Part shown: piece after piece, positions 35,261 to 53,400 of the stretch
Layout of the letters: each line of letters starts with the position of its first letter
Numbering within the stretch: the first letter of the stretch is position 1
NCBI GenBank assembly: GCA_000708835.1
Contig: DF237327.1
Coordinates: 25,695 to 89,694, forward strand
Length of the DNA stretch: 64,000 bases
Reading direction: 5' to 3'
Source: Klebsormidium nitens
Taxonomy: Eukaryota > Streptophyta > Klebsormidiophyceae > Klebsormidiales > Klebsormidiaceae
Position numbers and translations under genes: made by a program
The notes under the pieces: generated by a model
Databases searched by the model: none
Told to the model about the DNA's origin: nothing
What the model saw: the letters and a program-made list of their open reading frames with translations, nothing else

Positions 35261-38200
35261 TTAAGCTCTTGTTGCAAGAATGGCCTTCTTTTCATTCGAC
35301 CCTCTCGTGGCCTTCTCCGTATCAACACCGCCAGTGGCAGCACCGGCGGGACTACTACCCTTCGTCTCTTCCTTGCCCTCCACTACCTCCTCCGTTTTCT
35401 TTGGCTCGTCGACCCACACCTTCTTGATTGCCTCATTTGTCATGAACAGAATCCCCGCAGCCGGAATCAGCTTGATCAAACTCGGCCCGAGCCCGACGTA
35501 CAACCCGCCTAGCCCCTTCTCCTTCACGATCCCCTTGAACGCCTCCAGACTGTTCGCATACACAACCCGGCCCCCCAGCTTCCCAACCTGCATCTGCTTG
35601 CGCGCTACCTCGAGCGGGAACGTCGCGGTTGCGGCGAACGCCCCCGCGGCGGACCCAATGAACAGCGTCTCGATGTTCGTAATCTGCTTGTCGGTCTTCT
35701 TGGCGATCTTGCGCCACGTGCGGCGGAGCGTGTCATAGGCGAAGTAGTTGCTTCCGGCATAGGGGATGATCCCAACTAGACTGGGTGCCAACCCACGGTA
35801 CAGCTCGGCTGCGCCCTCCTCCTTGATAATCTGGGCGAAGCAGTGGAGCACGCCCCGATAGACGCCGCGCTGCATTACATAAATCGCGCAGGGTTAAGGA
35901 ACAAATCACAACGGTTAAGGTACAGAACATTATGGTCAACGAACGAAACACCAGCGCCCAATCAAAGCAAAACCTGCTGCCCGTCTGTACGTGCGGCTCA
36001 TATGCTCAACGATGCCGAGAAGACATGCCCGGAGCACGGTCGTCAATACCTCTTATCAGACTCGCATGACCACACGCATGCACAACTGAAGGCAGCCTCT
36101 GAAGCCTCCCTTATTTCAAACGCCCGTTCGCTAAGCCCCTGGCGTCCTATAGGCGCCAATCTGACGGAACAGATGGAGATGGAGCGCCATATTGCAGAGC
36201 ACCAAGGAGGATTGTTTAAGAACCGGAGGCCCCAGAAGGCACGGCTTGGCTGACACGTGGGCTGCTGACGACCTTACATTGTCCTGGAACCGCACTCGAA
36301 GCAAACGGACGAGAAATAAATGGCATAAAACGGACTCTTCAGGCTCTCCGGAAAGCCATTCGAAAAGAGGCAAGAAACTATGGTCGCAAATACCCTTTCT
36401 CTAAGTTGAACGGACTGGACATCCTCTTTCCAACCGCTTGCTGACGTTGGACCCTTTGTCTCCGAATGCAAGAGGCCGAGCACCGGGTTCGCAAGTTGCC
36501 GATGCATCTTTGGACTAAAAGTTGTCGAGTCCGTAGCACTCAAACTAATGGTGTGCAAGAGCATTATAACTCCTTCCAAGCTTTGGACACAATCTCCAGG
36601 AGCAGGTCTGAGTGAAAGGTTTTGGACTTGAGCCTTCATTTTGCCGTGCGAAACGGTCCTGCAGATCTCAGAATACTCGCCTCCCCACGTGTTGACCAGG
36701 AATCTCCGCATTGTGCAAGCACGACTAACCAGGGCAAAATGCATAAGAAGACCTGGAACCTGCATTCTCGGGGTTCCGAGAACCATGCCCCGCGCACGCA
36801 CCTCAACCGTGAGCCGCGTCTTGACGAGCTCCAGGGGGTACGTAAGAATGGTGGACACGACGCCAGCTGTCGATCCGGCCAGCAGCGAAATGGGCAGGCC
36901 GGGCAGCGGGGCGTTGGGGCCGTTGGCCAGGGGGGACAGCGCCTTCTTCGTCACGTCGACGGTGAACAACTAGAGCGAGGGAGGGGAAAGAGGGAGGATC
37001 AGCAGTGAAGGGCTGAGAGCAAGGCGGGAGAGAAAGACGTGGCTCAGGACGTAATTCTAAGGATTGAGTCTACAAGGTTTGGTCAGACGTAAGAACCAAA
37101 AAGGGGACCCTGCGGCTGAATTGGTGTGGGGAGGACTCCGAAGCTATTGATTTGGAGATAGGACGAGCATCTAACGAACACTCCTGGCCGATAAAACGGA
37201 GGTCACACTCATCACATGCATCACGGGGGCATAAGCACAGCGACGTTTGCAAACAAATGCGCAAAACTATCTGACCGCGACGTAGATCTCGGGACCAATA
37301 TCCAACTCCGGACGCAGTAGTCCTCAACGCAAACGAGATATGCGTCGCCACAAAGCACACACCGAATAGGATCTTCCGCGCAACTCTAACGTGCCTGCTT
37401 CCAACAACACTCCTCGACGAAACCGACGTACAAATTCCCCTGATGTGCCAGGTCCTCAGTCCAAAACATGCCTCTGTCCTCTCCTGACATCCTTGCTGAG
37501 CGCAACATTCTGGCCCCATCACCCACGATTTGCTCAGCCACTGGATTTCGTTTTGACCCCAAGCCATACCACAAAGTTCGCTCAAAAACCTTGCAACGAA
37601 GGAATTAGACGCCAACTACAACACCACCTCGCAGCCACGCACCTCGATCGCCTTGCTAGGCGCGACACGCAACACGTTGATCCCGTTCCCGCGGAACAGC
37701 CCCTTCCACCCCTCCTCCTTCATGATGCGCGCAAACACCTCCGGCACCGACCCCCCCCGCCCCACCATCAGGTGCGTCCGGATGGTTTCCAGGGGGGCAA
37801 CCGCACTGCGGGAGAAGGCCCCCGCTATGGCCCCCGTCACGAGCTTCTTGACAACCCCCTGCGTGCCCTTCCGGACGACCACCTTGCGTACCACGGCCGG
37901 CTTCTGCGCCTCAGGGGCCGCTTCGGTGGGCGCCGCACCCTCGACAGGCGCAGTGGTCTGCAGGAGTGAATATGACGGATGTTGTCCTGTTTGAGAGCTT
38001 GTGAACTTGGGCAAGGTGTAGGCTTTCTTGACAAACCAATGTAAAGATGTTCTCCTCGGCAGGCACGGACTCAAATAATGCTGTTCTTTGAGTGAAAGCG
38101 TCAAAAAACGACTTCTCGTACGAGCTCTGGAAATTGTAGCCGTCTGTGTACCTTGGATTATGTCAAACTTTCTGGATTAGCCTCGAAAGCCCTCTCGTAG

Positions 38201-39811
38201 TGCTTCAGGCTTGCTGCAAATCAGCACCATGGATCATAGGCAGGAGGACTGTGAGGAGGGCTCAGAAACTAAAATTTGCCTTAACCATTGCGCAGTGCAT
38301 ATCTTGTGACCCAGACGACTCAGGCAGTATGGAGATGACATAATGACACGACGATGACAATTGCTCAGAAGTACACTATCATTTGCAAGCGTTGGCCTCC
38401 ACGAATTGTTGAGAGGCAAAGAGAATCGAGCAGACAATGTTTACAGTCCACAGATACTCACAGCGGCCCTGTGTAAGTGTCGTAAACCAAAGACCATGTC
38501 TAGGTAGGAGCAACAGGTGCCTTCCACACTGACCTTCAAAATGGTCTCGGCGCGTGCGAATGACAGAAACTCATTCGACACACAAATCGGCGTACACCCC
38601 TTGACCAGATTGAACGAACAGTGACAAGCCACTTCCTTCCCAGGTGTTTCCACTTCCTTCCCAGGTGTTTACAAAAGGTGGCGCCTTTCATAAAAGTCGT
38701 CATTCAGACTGCACGAGGAGCCGCACTCACCGGCGTTTCGACATGCTCCACGATTTCGGGCTCCTCTTCCTCGTCCTCGTAGTCATGCCCTCCGAATACG
38801 CCAAAGTCAGACTCGAAACTAGCGAGCACGTTCGCCTCATCCTTATGATGCCGCAGCTTGATGTGCTGGCGCGTGGAGAAGGTCGCTTTGGGTTTCAGGT
38901 TGTTCTGGAACAGGGGGTTGGCAAGGTCGTCGTCCGACAGCTCGTCGGCCTCGCGCAGGCGTTGGCGTTCTGGACAGACAAGTAAGAAGGACGTTGCGAG
39001 AATGAATGCAACAGAGAAGGTTCTCCGAGCAAAATCGTGTCTGTATGTTACTTTGCAGCCAATCAATCCAGAAGGCTAGCCTTGCGTTTGACTTTGCTTG
39101 CCCCAAACTCGTTGTGCCCCAGTTCTTCCGATCCTTGTGCCATGCAACCTACTCTGGGGACTGCATTGTCACCTCTGTTTACATTACAACCATGCAGGGA
39201 ATCCTGTTGAGCGCAAACGACAACGAGCTGGACAGAAAGGGTGCGCCAGTTGGACTTCAAGCATACCACAATTGAAAGAAACCCCAGTGGTAAATACCTT
39301 CTTGAAGGTCAACCTTGCCTAACACATGAAGACATCTTTGAAGATGACTAGTAATGCTGATAAGCCGTTCCACAGTGGTCGCTTTGACGCACTGAGAACG
39401 CTGAAAAAGCTTCCAACAAACTCATGGAATCAACTGCAAGAAGAATACTTGGCCAGCCAAGGCAGTCCTTACAAAGGATTACCATGACAGGACTAACAGA
39501 TCCACAATAAGCATCAGACAAGAGCTGCTAGTTCTGCTCCAGAAGCGCCGAGATCTGCCAATGCTGCTTAGAGAAAGCGCTTCACCACTCTCAACTACAA
39601 TCATTAAGGGAATTGCAAAGATCCAACAACAAGGTGCCTCACCTGAGAAGGTCACCTTCTCTGGCTTGCTTCTGTGCCACCCAAAGCCCCACAACCAAGG
39701 CTCCTTGTCCGTCTCCTCTTTTGGCAGCTCATCTTTCCTGCGCAAATGCTGCCTCTCTGAGAAGGACATCTTCCCCTTGTGCTTCCATCGGTTGTCAAAA
39801 AGGTGCGGCAT
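35261..39811 (-). CDS. BT1: BRITTLE1-type adenine nucleotide carrier with novel N-terminal extension
   Basis: About 499 residues in five exons: 39643-39811, 38731-38969, 37643-37957, 36802-36969 and 35261-35869; phases fit (1, then 0). Three mitochondrial-carrier repeats carry the signatures P-L-E-x-[I/V]-[R/K] at APLETIR (about 190), YPLELVK (about 285) and FPLEVAR (about 381). BT1 hallmarks include GAIAGAFSRSAVAPLETIRT, GWKGLFRGNGINVLRVAPSK, RGVYRGVLHCF and GLYVGLGPSLIKLIPAAGI. BT1 carriers move adenylates (or ADP-glucose in cereals) across plastid or mitochondrial inner membranes. The first 136 residues are unlike known BT1 N-termini. They hold three copies of K-x-[S/T]-F-S-x-R-Q-x-[L/I]-[R/K] and an acidic run (DYEDEEEEPEI). 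The second copy spans the exon 1/2 junction, supporting that splice. The start ATG (39809-39811) is the first in frame; an upstream exon cannot be excluded. The C-terminal tail is charged. Confidence 0.87.
38629..38670. repeat. Perfect 21-bp tandem duplication in a BT1 intron
   Basis: Two identical adjacent 21-bp copies (38629-38649 and 38650-38670, core CTTCCTTCCCAGGTG) in the intron between BT1 exons 2 and 3. This is probably replication slippage; no functional element is evident. Confidence 0.85.
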
Positions 39812-41849
39812 CTTGTATGACTTGGCGGGATTATACAGCGAGAAAAATGGAGCATGCAGTAACACCTCCGGGGTCCTTTTGAAGAACACCCCTTCTATCC
39901 GTTGAGCCTTAGATACTTCGGTCGCCAATCAATGGTGGAAGATGACCTGCCTCAAAGAAGGTTTCCAGTGCACCTTCCTTTCAACACAGAACATCCCACA
40001 CTGTTGTCATCACAGCTGCAAACACTCTATCTTGCAAACAGAGCCAAAGACGATCCTTCAAGTTGCCTCCTTCCAGACTTCTGACAATTGCAAAACGAAC
40101 TGACGAACTGTCCTTCTCCCTACTAGTACCACCTTTTACAAGCTCAGATGAATTGGCGCCACCATTGCCAACCGATGGCGCCCCAATCCCCCATGCGTTG
40201 TCTCAGCTAATTGGAACCACAACCCTGGCACCCATGCACATCTCCTGCTGAAATCTCATCAGGAAAGCAATCCGCAGGCAAATCTGCGAATCAGAGTGCC
40301 GCCAGGCTTTCAGCAGCACTCATCATGACACCACTGCGCCAAACTTATTTACATTGGCCCATGGTTGGAACTTGGAAGTGAAGTGGCTCGAACTTTGCGC
40401 GGTGTCTTTCAAGCCCACCCGGTTGCACCCGGTGCAGAAGCCCGGGGCCCCTTAATTCTGAATTGGAACAGTCCGTCCATCATCCACGCCCGGGTCACTG
40501 CCAGGCACCCAATTGCTTGCCTGCTCGCGCCCCGTGATATGCGCCCAGTGATCGTGGCGAAAATAAATCTTGGAATGCACTAAATAGGAGCTCCCAGACA
40601 CTAATTGGCGAAAATGACACTAATGGCGAAAATCCCAGCGGCAGTTGTGGCCGGTAGAGTGTCCCGGTTCTCAAATTTCTTGTACCGACCAATATTTTTG
40701 GTTTTCTCTGGAGAGTCGATTGAAAGTGCAAAGGCAAAGGTAAAGTACGGGGTTCTGAGCAGGGTTAAGATTCGTGAAAGCGGGTGGGAGTACCCGAGCA
40801 ATGAAGATCTGGCTTGATCGACGGCCTGACCATTTTCGCCAGTCCGGCGAAATCCACTTGCCAGACACTAAATGGGGAAAATCTGGCGAAAATCAAATTT
40901 GCGAAAAGAATTAGTTTCGCCACGAACATTGTATGCGCCTAACGCCGCGAAGACTCGGAAGAGTGTGAAAGGGCTTGAAAGCAAAAGATTCCCCAAAAGA
41001 TTCCTTGGCGACCAATCAAAATAGCCAGTGAAGGTCAGCAATATAGCGAGTGCCATTTTCGCCGCCCCCTAGTTGGTGCATGGCCGGAGCAATCGGAACG
41101 GGTTCTACAACACTACTACTACTAGCTGACGCAGTGACGGGGGCTGACGGGGCCAGCGGAGTGGATGATCCGCCATGCACGCCCGCGGGCGGCCGGCACC
41201 ATGCGGCAATCACGGGGGTTTCAAGGTCATGCATACAGCGTGGGCGGCATCGACTCATAGGTTGTTGAGAAGTAGTTTTGCCAGTCTTGCAATGAAGTAG
41301 CTCTTTGATTGTCATCTGAACAACGGTGCGATTCAAGTCTGCGTAATGCTTGCTGAAGCGATCAATGCAAAGGACCGATACATGCCAGGCAGACTAATCT
41401 GGAAATGCTAAGTTCAAACATGGATCGAAAAGGTACGTACGAGAGGTCAATTAGTTGGATGTATCGAGCATGTAACATTCTGAGTGGTTCCCAAGCTTTA
41501 TGCATTTCAAGTCTGGCCTGGCAAAGCAAGTGGCAATCCAGGGCCAATGACTCTCAAAGCTTCTGGATAAGCGCAAAACACACGTCATCAGAATCAAAGA
41601 AGAAGTCTTATCTGATTTGCAAGCATAGAATGCCACATGCTACACAACCAAACAAGGGACAAATCGTAGTCCTACTTGTAACAAGTCCGCTCAGGTTCCA
41701 ATTTCAATCAACAAGGCAAAGAGACGGACTTTTTGCAGGTCAAAGGTCAAGGGCTTGTTTTTAGAGTTGAGGCCCGCTTACAGAGGCGGCATGTGGTCTC
41801 CTACGCATGTCACTAGCTCTACTTCCGTGCAACTCGTTAGGCTATCGTG
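39812..41849. other. Intergenic region with GGCGAAAAT repeats
   Basis: Space between two minus-strand genes, holding the presumed BT1 promoter and the 3' end of the proline iminopeptidase gene. A cluster of repeated GGCGAAAAT motifs occupies 40596-41063 and is annotated separately. No coding exon was recognised; the short frames near 41050-41270 on both strands look random. Confidence 0.5.
40596..41063. repeat. Possible degenerate MITE or repeat cluster built on GGCGAAAAT
   Basis: GGCGAAAATGACACT at 40607-40621 is matched 14 of 15 by the reverse complement of 41049-41063, giving short inverted ends about 457 bp apart. Inside, a 21-bp direct repeat starting CAGACACTAA occurs at about 40596 and 40863 (19 of 21), and further GGCGAAAAT or ATTTTCGCC copies lie near 40624, 40834, 40845 and 40878. 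Repeated subterminal motifs suggest an old hAT-like or other DNA transposon derivative, but no clean target duplication was found. Confidence 0.4.
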
Positions 41850-47277
<5,428 letters not shown>

Positions 47278-47795
47278 GGCGACGCCGTTCGACTCACTCC
47301 CGGCCCAGCACTGCAGCAGAAACGGTGCAAGTGGGTGCAAGGACAAGGTGTGTTGGTAGATTGGTGGTAGGTAATTCACATGGCTGGGCAGCTCACTTGC
47401 CAGTACATATAACTGGCAACTTAATATTCGCAAACATCAATACTGTGAATACGCCCAAATTTGTCGGAACTGCGCGGCCCATGAGCTGCGCGGCGGCCTC
47501 GTCAGGCCGCCGCGGCCTGGCAGCGCGAACGTCCCGGCTTCAAGAATCGAGCTTTTCTTCGTTTCAACTTCGAAACATTGATGGCCAGGATTGGCAGAAT
47601 CGAGATTCTTCGTTTTGCAGCAGGGACGGCTCGCGACCTTCTGAAGTAGAGCACGCATAATCTTACCTAGGTGTACTATCTTCTGCAGGCCGGTAGTGTC
47701 GAAGGCGTGACCTTTTGCATAAGCACCGAGTTTCTGAGCCGCTTGTTGAACAGACCTTGCCAGCTTGAATCACAGAGCTGATTTCCAACAGTTCA
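47278..47795. promoter_or_regulatory. Bidirectional promoter region, proline iminopeptidase (-) and F-box/LRR (+)
   Basis: A 518-bp head-to-head spacer. The open frame of the iminopeptidase first exon continues into it without an ATG, so most of it is 5'UTR or promoter. No discrete element was assigned. Confidence 0.5.
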
Positions 47796-49222
47796 ATGGT
47801 CAAAGCTGCAGCTCATTTGGTGCTGACTCAAGGGGGGATGCTTCGAAGAGCAGATGGCCGAAATCCTTTTCGACAATCAGCAGCCATCGAGAGGCTTCCT
47901 CTTGATCTCATGCAGGAAATTCTTTCACGAGGTCTGAGCCTCAAAGATCTCATCAGGCTGAGGACAGTGAGCAGATTCTTCAGAAGCGCGTGCCGCGGAG
48001 TAAGCTGTCTTATCATCAGAACCGGATGTGTGAGTGTTGCCCCGGCAGCGGTATGGTCCAAAGTCTAAAGACAAGCTGCCAGGAACTTAATTTCACTTCG
48101 CTTCAACAGCTAGCATTCCAGTTCGGAACGTTTCGCTGCGATCAATGTCACCTTAAGGATTCTTCACGGACAAGCCTTACATCTCAAACAAGCGATCAGC
48201 TGCTAAGACTTGTCACTCAATATGTGTGGATGGCTGAAAGTTCTTTGCAGATATTAGAGTACTTAGACTTCGCACCGCAGGATGTCCAGAGTCTAGTCCA
48301 AGCTTTGTCATATTGTGGATCTCTACATGAGTTGGAGCTCGAAGCTGACCAGAAGTACTTGGAGACTCCTAAAAAGTCTTTCTCAGTATCGATCCCAAGT
48401 CTTCGGGATCTGAATTTGAGGAGCCTGGACCTGTCAGCAGCATTTTTGAAAGCAGTCCTTGCTGGCTGCCCAGGGCTTAATGTCTTGCATCTGGCCATAT
48501 CATTAGACCTAGGTTCTGAAGATGAAAGTATTACAAGCATCGCCCTGGAAGAGCTAGAAGAACTGGTGCTGGACGTTTCACAGAGCGCTTTCTTCATCAT
48601 CGAACGAGGGCCGCATCTTCGAAGTGTAACCGTGTTTCGAGACACCGACACGTGGATCGAACCCGAAGATACGCAGGTTGACGTCCAGTGTGACCTGCCC
48701 CTTCTTGCCATCCTAGACCTCGAGAATCTCTGCTGGAAGGAAAGCAGTCTCTTCCTCCAAGCAGCTCCCAGTCTATGCTCGCTACGCCTGGTCGAAGACT
48801 TCGGAGTTATCAGGGAGAAGGAGGGGGATTTCACACGGCTTGATGTGCTCATGAGGAGGTTGCAGCTGTCTAACCGGCGCTCGGAGACCCTGGAAACCGG
48901 CCCTAGCGTCCTCGCGCGTCCTCTCCCTCACAACATCCTGCAACCACAACCAAGTCTTCCAGATTTATGCTCTTGGGATATCATCGGAGACATGTTTGGA
49001 GACTTTACGTCCTTCGAGGAGCAAGCGAAAGAGCAGATTGCGTATGTGGTGACGAGCTGCCCCAGCCTCACAAAGATAAGGATCAGGGGGGACCTCTTTA
49101 ATGGCATCTCACTTTACAGTCCGTTTAGATGTCCCCGGTCACAGTGGACGGCTGCCTTGAGGACCTTTCTCGACCTGCAGAAAATGTTTCCTACCCTGGA
49201 CTTGGACGTCAAGTGCTTTTAA
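47796..49222 (+). CDS. F-box/leucine-rich repeat protein, frameshifted
   Basis: Two overlapping open frames make one F-box protein. The first, from ATG 47796, holds the F-box: IERLPLDLMQEILSRGLSLK, DLIRLRTVSRFFRSACRG. The second (open to TAA at 49220-49222) carries about 390 residues of irregular leucine-rich repeats: LQILEYLDFAPQDVQSLVQA, SLHELELEAD, IPSLRDLNLRSLDLS, CPGLNVLHLAI, LEELEELVLDVS, LPLLAILDLENL, APSLCSLRLVED and CPSLTKIRIRG. F-box proteins recruit substrates to SCF ubiquitin ligases through Skp1. Frame changes by -1 between about 48000 and 48065. The only splice that would restore it, GTAAGC at 48000 to ATCAG at 48019, gives a 20-bp intron, too short for the spliceosome. So the gene is a recent pseudogene, carries an assembly error, or uses a splice I could not see. 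Confidence 0.72.
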
Positions 49223-50409
49223 GAAAGTTGAAAGGCCCCCCAGCCAATTTCTGAAGCGCTTGATTTTTTGAATTTTCGATGCTTCTACAGTGAGAGTCAG
49301 CCAGAAGGTGCACATAAGGTAAAAAGTGGAATAGATAGCGGGAGCACGTTCATATTACAATCATGTTACAAGAAACGTGCTCAGTGCGGTAGCCAGTTCT
49401 ACTGTCTCCCTAAGCTGTTTGACGCATCTGCATGTACGCGCGCTTAATTTGTTTCTTAGCTGATTGATTGAATTGCACATCACCGTCAACTCGTTCAACG
49501 CCGTTGGGAAAGCGCGTGAAGTAAATGCGAGTACGTATAGTGCCCAATTGTCTCATTGTTTTGCATTCTGGTTATGCAACCATCCAAATTATAGGAAAGT
49601 TCAGCATCACATACGAGTCACCCGCCGAGCTCAAGTTATCAATCATTCGATCGCTTCGCATGCTCAGTGAAGCTTGCTATAGCTGCCATCCCGGATTGGG
49701 ATTGTGCATCATGATAATTGCAGTCCTGACGGTCACTGAACATGTCCGATTCAGCGGTCTGATCAATTCTGGTTGTATCGGGCAGGTACAATTCTGATAT
49801 ATTCAAGGTGTTAGTGTGCACGGCCAGTCACGCGCAACCGATGATCCGACGCGATCGCACGCGCGGCCGCCTCGACCGTTTGTATACATGTGATGCGCGG
49901 CCCGCCCGGCGCAATACTCCCTGCTGCGTCGGATCGTGCTCAGCAGCGGCTAAGCACTTAGAGCAAAATAAGGTCATGATTTTGTGGCTGGCCGCACTGA
50001 CTTGCCAAAGTAAGGCCGGCTCGAGATCGTAAGTTGTATTTGTAAATTCAAAGATGTTGAGATGACATGGAACATTAACTTGAGGTGCACAGATGTACGG
50101 TCGGCAGTGCAGCCAGCACATTCGAATGCAGTCACGTCCAGTTTGTGGCGTGCATAGCGTCGTTCTGTAGAACAACGGGGTCCAAGAACAACCACTTCAA
50201 GTGTGTGCCAACATATATGCACTTATTTGGATACAGGCCAGATCTTATGAGCAGATCTGACCAAGGTCGGTCTGCACATCCTTCAAGATATGCATGCGTG
50301 TCGGATCCATGCCCTGTCAACTGCGGCTGACATGTTGACCAACTTCTTACATCAATTATAGTTCATCGACGGATGCAAGCTGGACACTGAGAGATCGCGG
50401 ACTGAGGTC
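49223..50409. other. Intergenic region, nothing recognised
   Basis: Convergent space between the F-box/LRR gene (+) and the N6-methyl-AMP deaminase gene (-). No conserved coding sequence, RNA gene or transposon ends were recognised. Confidence 0.5.
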
Positions 50410-53400
50410 TTATTGTTTGTGGGTCTGACCGCGCACAAAAGTCCTTCTAAGTTTCTGCTTGACACTCTCCGAAGCAAATATGTACTCAACGCTATGCCTT
50501 GCGACTGAGAAGACGTGGTCCGCAGTAAGACCTGCAAAAATTTCCACGCGCACATCAGCGGCAATCAAGCGCATGCGTAAAGAGCTCCGAGAATCAACGG
50601 CTCGAAACAATCTTGACGAGGCCACGACCTTGCCCGCAAGCGTTTAAGACGCCCCTTTTTGCACACCAGAGGATATTAGCATTTAGATGGAAGTCGGCGA
50701 GCTCCAGTATATGTATGTAGTACCTGACTGATCGAGGCAATATTTCAGATCGTCATTTTTCCTGCAGAAAATCGTGTCAAAGCCGTTTGTCCATGGATCC
50801 TCGCCGTGAGGCGGAGAGACATGTACAGTATATCATCACGACAGGAAAGAGCGAGGAACAGAGAAGATGCAAGCAAGACCCGCTCACCGAAAGACGCAGC
50901 AACGATTGCGTACTCTTGCGAGAGGGACGTGGAAAATACACCGGAGTCGTCCGTGCAGATAGCGACCGGGTGATCGTCCTTGTACAAGAGCGCTGGAAAG
51001 GCAGGGGGACACAAGATGGTTTGATCAGGGCAAAGGTTATACCGGGTACGATCTTCTCAAAGTCCTACACCTCAAGTCGGAGTGTCTTTGCGACTTGGTT
51101 CAGCCGTGGTAGTGAAAGACGAACACAAACGTTCAAGATTTTCACAAGCAATACGCCAGTTCAAAGGGCGTTTGTAATGGCCTCTAAGAAATCTACCGGT
51201 AGAAGTTGACTCTGGGGTTGACAAGAGATTCCATATCTGGTCGCGTTCTAGCAGGAAGTTCAGAGGGAAGGTATAGGAGCGAAGGAAGCGTCTACAGTAG
51301 TCGTCTCCTTACCAAAGTGATGCGCTGCGAAGCTGCTGATGCTCTCCGTTTTGATGTTGGACGTCAGGCAAGCCTCCACCTGATATAACACAAAGAATCT
51401 GAGCGGTGCCCCCAGATTCGCGGAGGGGCCATAATTTCAGCTGAAGGGTCGATCTTCCGTCACTCTTGGATACGAACCTCTCGACTTGCTCGGAAACGCA
51501 GGCTGGTATGTTTGAAACGACACGACGGCTGGTTAATTCGTTCTGATGCTTCTCACATTGAGCGCAGATTCACAACGAGCGGCCGTATCTTGAGGACGCC
51601 ACCATAATGGCGTTCCGAAGAGAAACAATGAGGTTTGCAATTGCAACGAAAAGCAGTCGTTGGCAGCTGAGAAGCTCCCGCATATCGGGCATCCCGGCTG
51701 TGGTTGTCAACTTCAATCCTATGGCAATCTACGCCTCATAAATAGCACATCGCATGCCCCACTCAAGTACAAAAGCTCTCGAAACGAGACGAAACCCGTC
51801 GAACCTGTAAACGACCCCCTAAACAGTCGCAGCCAGAGCTTTGTTCTAAATAAGTGACAATCGTGTTCTTCTCAGAGTTTGCAAGGAGACAATTCGAAAG
51901 GAACGTTAGCAGAAAATCCACCAAAAGTATGAAAGACTACCAGATTTGGAAGCTTACCGGGATTTTCGCGTCTAGCAGTTGCTGCCATTCCGGCTCCGCC
52001 AAGCAGCAAACGTGGCCCACTCTCTCCGGCCGGAACGCCAGCATCGCCCGCACTTCCTCCGCGTTCGGCACCTGAGGCAAGCGACCCTGACGTCAGCGCC
52101 GACGTCATCTAGACGGTTGTCTTTCTGGCTGACACCTTCTACTCGAATATTCGACGGCAGCAATTATATAATCCAATAAACTCAAAGAAAAGAGCAAATG
52201 ACGACTTGTTATACCCGCTGCCTTACAGAGACACGAAGATGTCGCACGAAGTTTCGAGGTCGACGTTCCACAAGCGATAAACACAACAAGTAAGCTGAGC
52301 TTTTCCCATCTGCTAACGCCTCATACTAACATATCGTGCAGGGACAACCGGTCAGGTTTTCTACCAAGCTCTGGGAGGCCAACAGAAATTTCTTGGACAA
52401 CTTACGTGCTACTCGGGCCCCTTGAGATCACATCCCAGGTGTTGCACGGACGGTCGGTAACTCATTAGGTGCGAGTTGCACGAGAGTCGACGATATATCA
52501 CACTCACCGCCTTTGTGGTAGCTTTCGAACACTCAATTGAGAACAACTTCTTGGGTGCGGAAATAAGGGGTCCGAGCTAAGCAGGTATCAGCAGGTGATC
52601 AACCAGTGCTCGGACAGACTACTTGTTTCTGGCCCCGCCTACAGGTCAAGCTGACAAGACGATGACGTTGGCAGATCCTCTCGGGCCCGCGAACACGCAG
52701 GACGAGATGCACCGCCAATTTCTTCGACGCGCCCAGGGCGATAAAGCCCTGATTCCACCTTCATAGAACCTGAGAGAAACCTTACCTCTCCGCAGTGCAA
52801 GGTGAGGGGCAACCCGTACGCCCTAGCCCACTGGAGCGCCGGCAAAAACGTAGCCCTGCGCAATCGGATTATCGAGACGGTTTACAGTCTGGTTAGGGGC
52901 ATGGCCGCACAAGCAAGGTGGTTATGTGGTTATTTGCGGACGTGTCAAAAAATCTGGCACACACTTGGACTCCTGTGCTGCACTTGGCTGGCTTGTTGCA
53001 GATAGGGTCCAGAACTTCCAGCATCTGCGGGCGACGAAGAAGGTTAAGGCACAGGGTTTAAGAGGTTGGTTTCGCGAGTTGAGTCTCGTGCCAACTCGAA
53101 ACTCGGTTCAGACAGTCTGGGTTTGAGGGGTTGGAAGCAGGTTGGTCTTTCCAACTGAAGAAAAGGAGTGCATATAAAAGCGTTTAACATTTGCGGGGCT
53201 ATAGTCCAACCTTAGCGTCAATCTGCGAGTCACTCCTCGCTGAAGTCCGATGCGCCCATATTCTACTGGAACGGAAGCCTGTCGCATTCTGTTCACCACA
53301 CTGACGGTCTGATCGCCCGTGACATCGGCCGAAGCAGAAGCTATCAAGGGAATGTGCTTCGTGCCGATCCTTCACACGGCTTTAGGCATAACCCCTTCTG

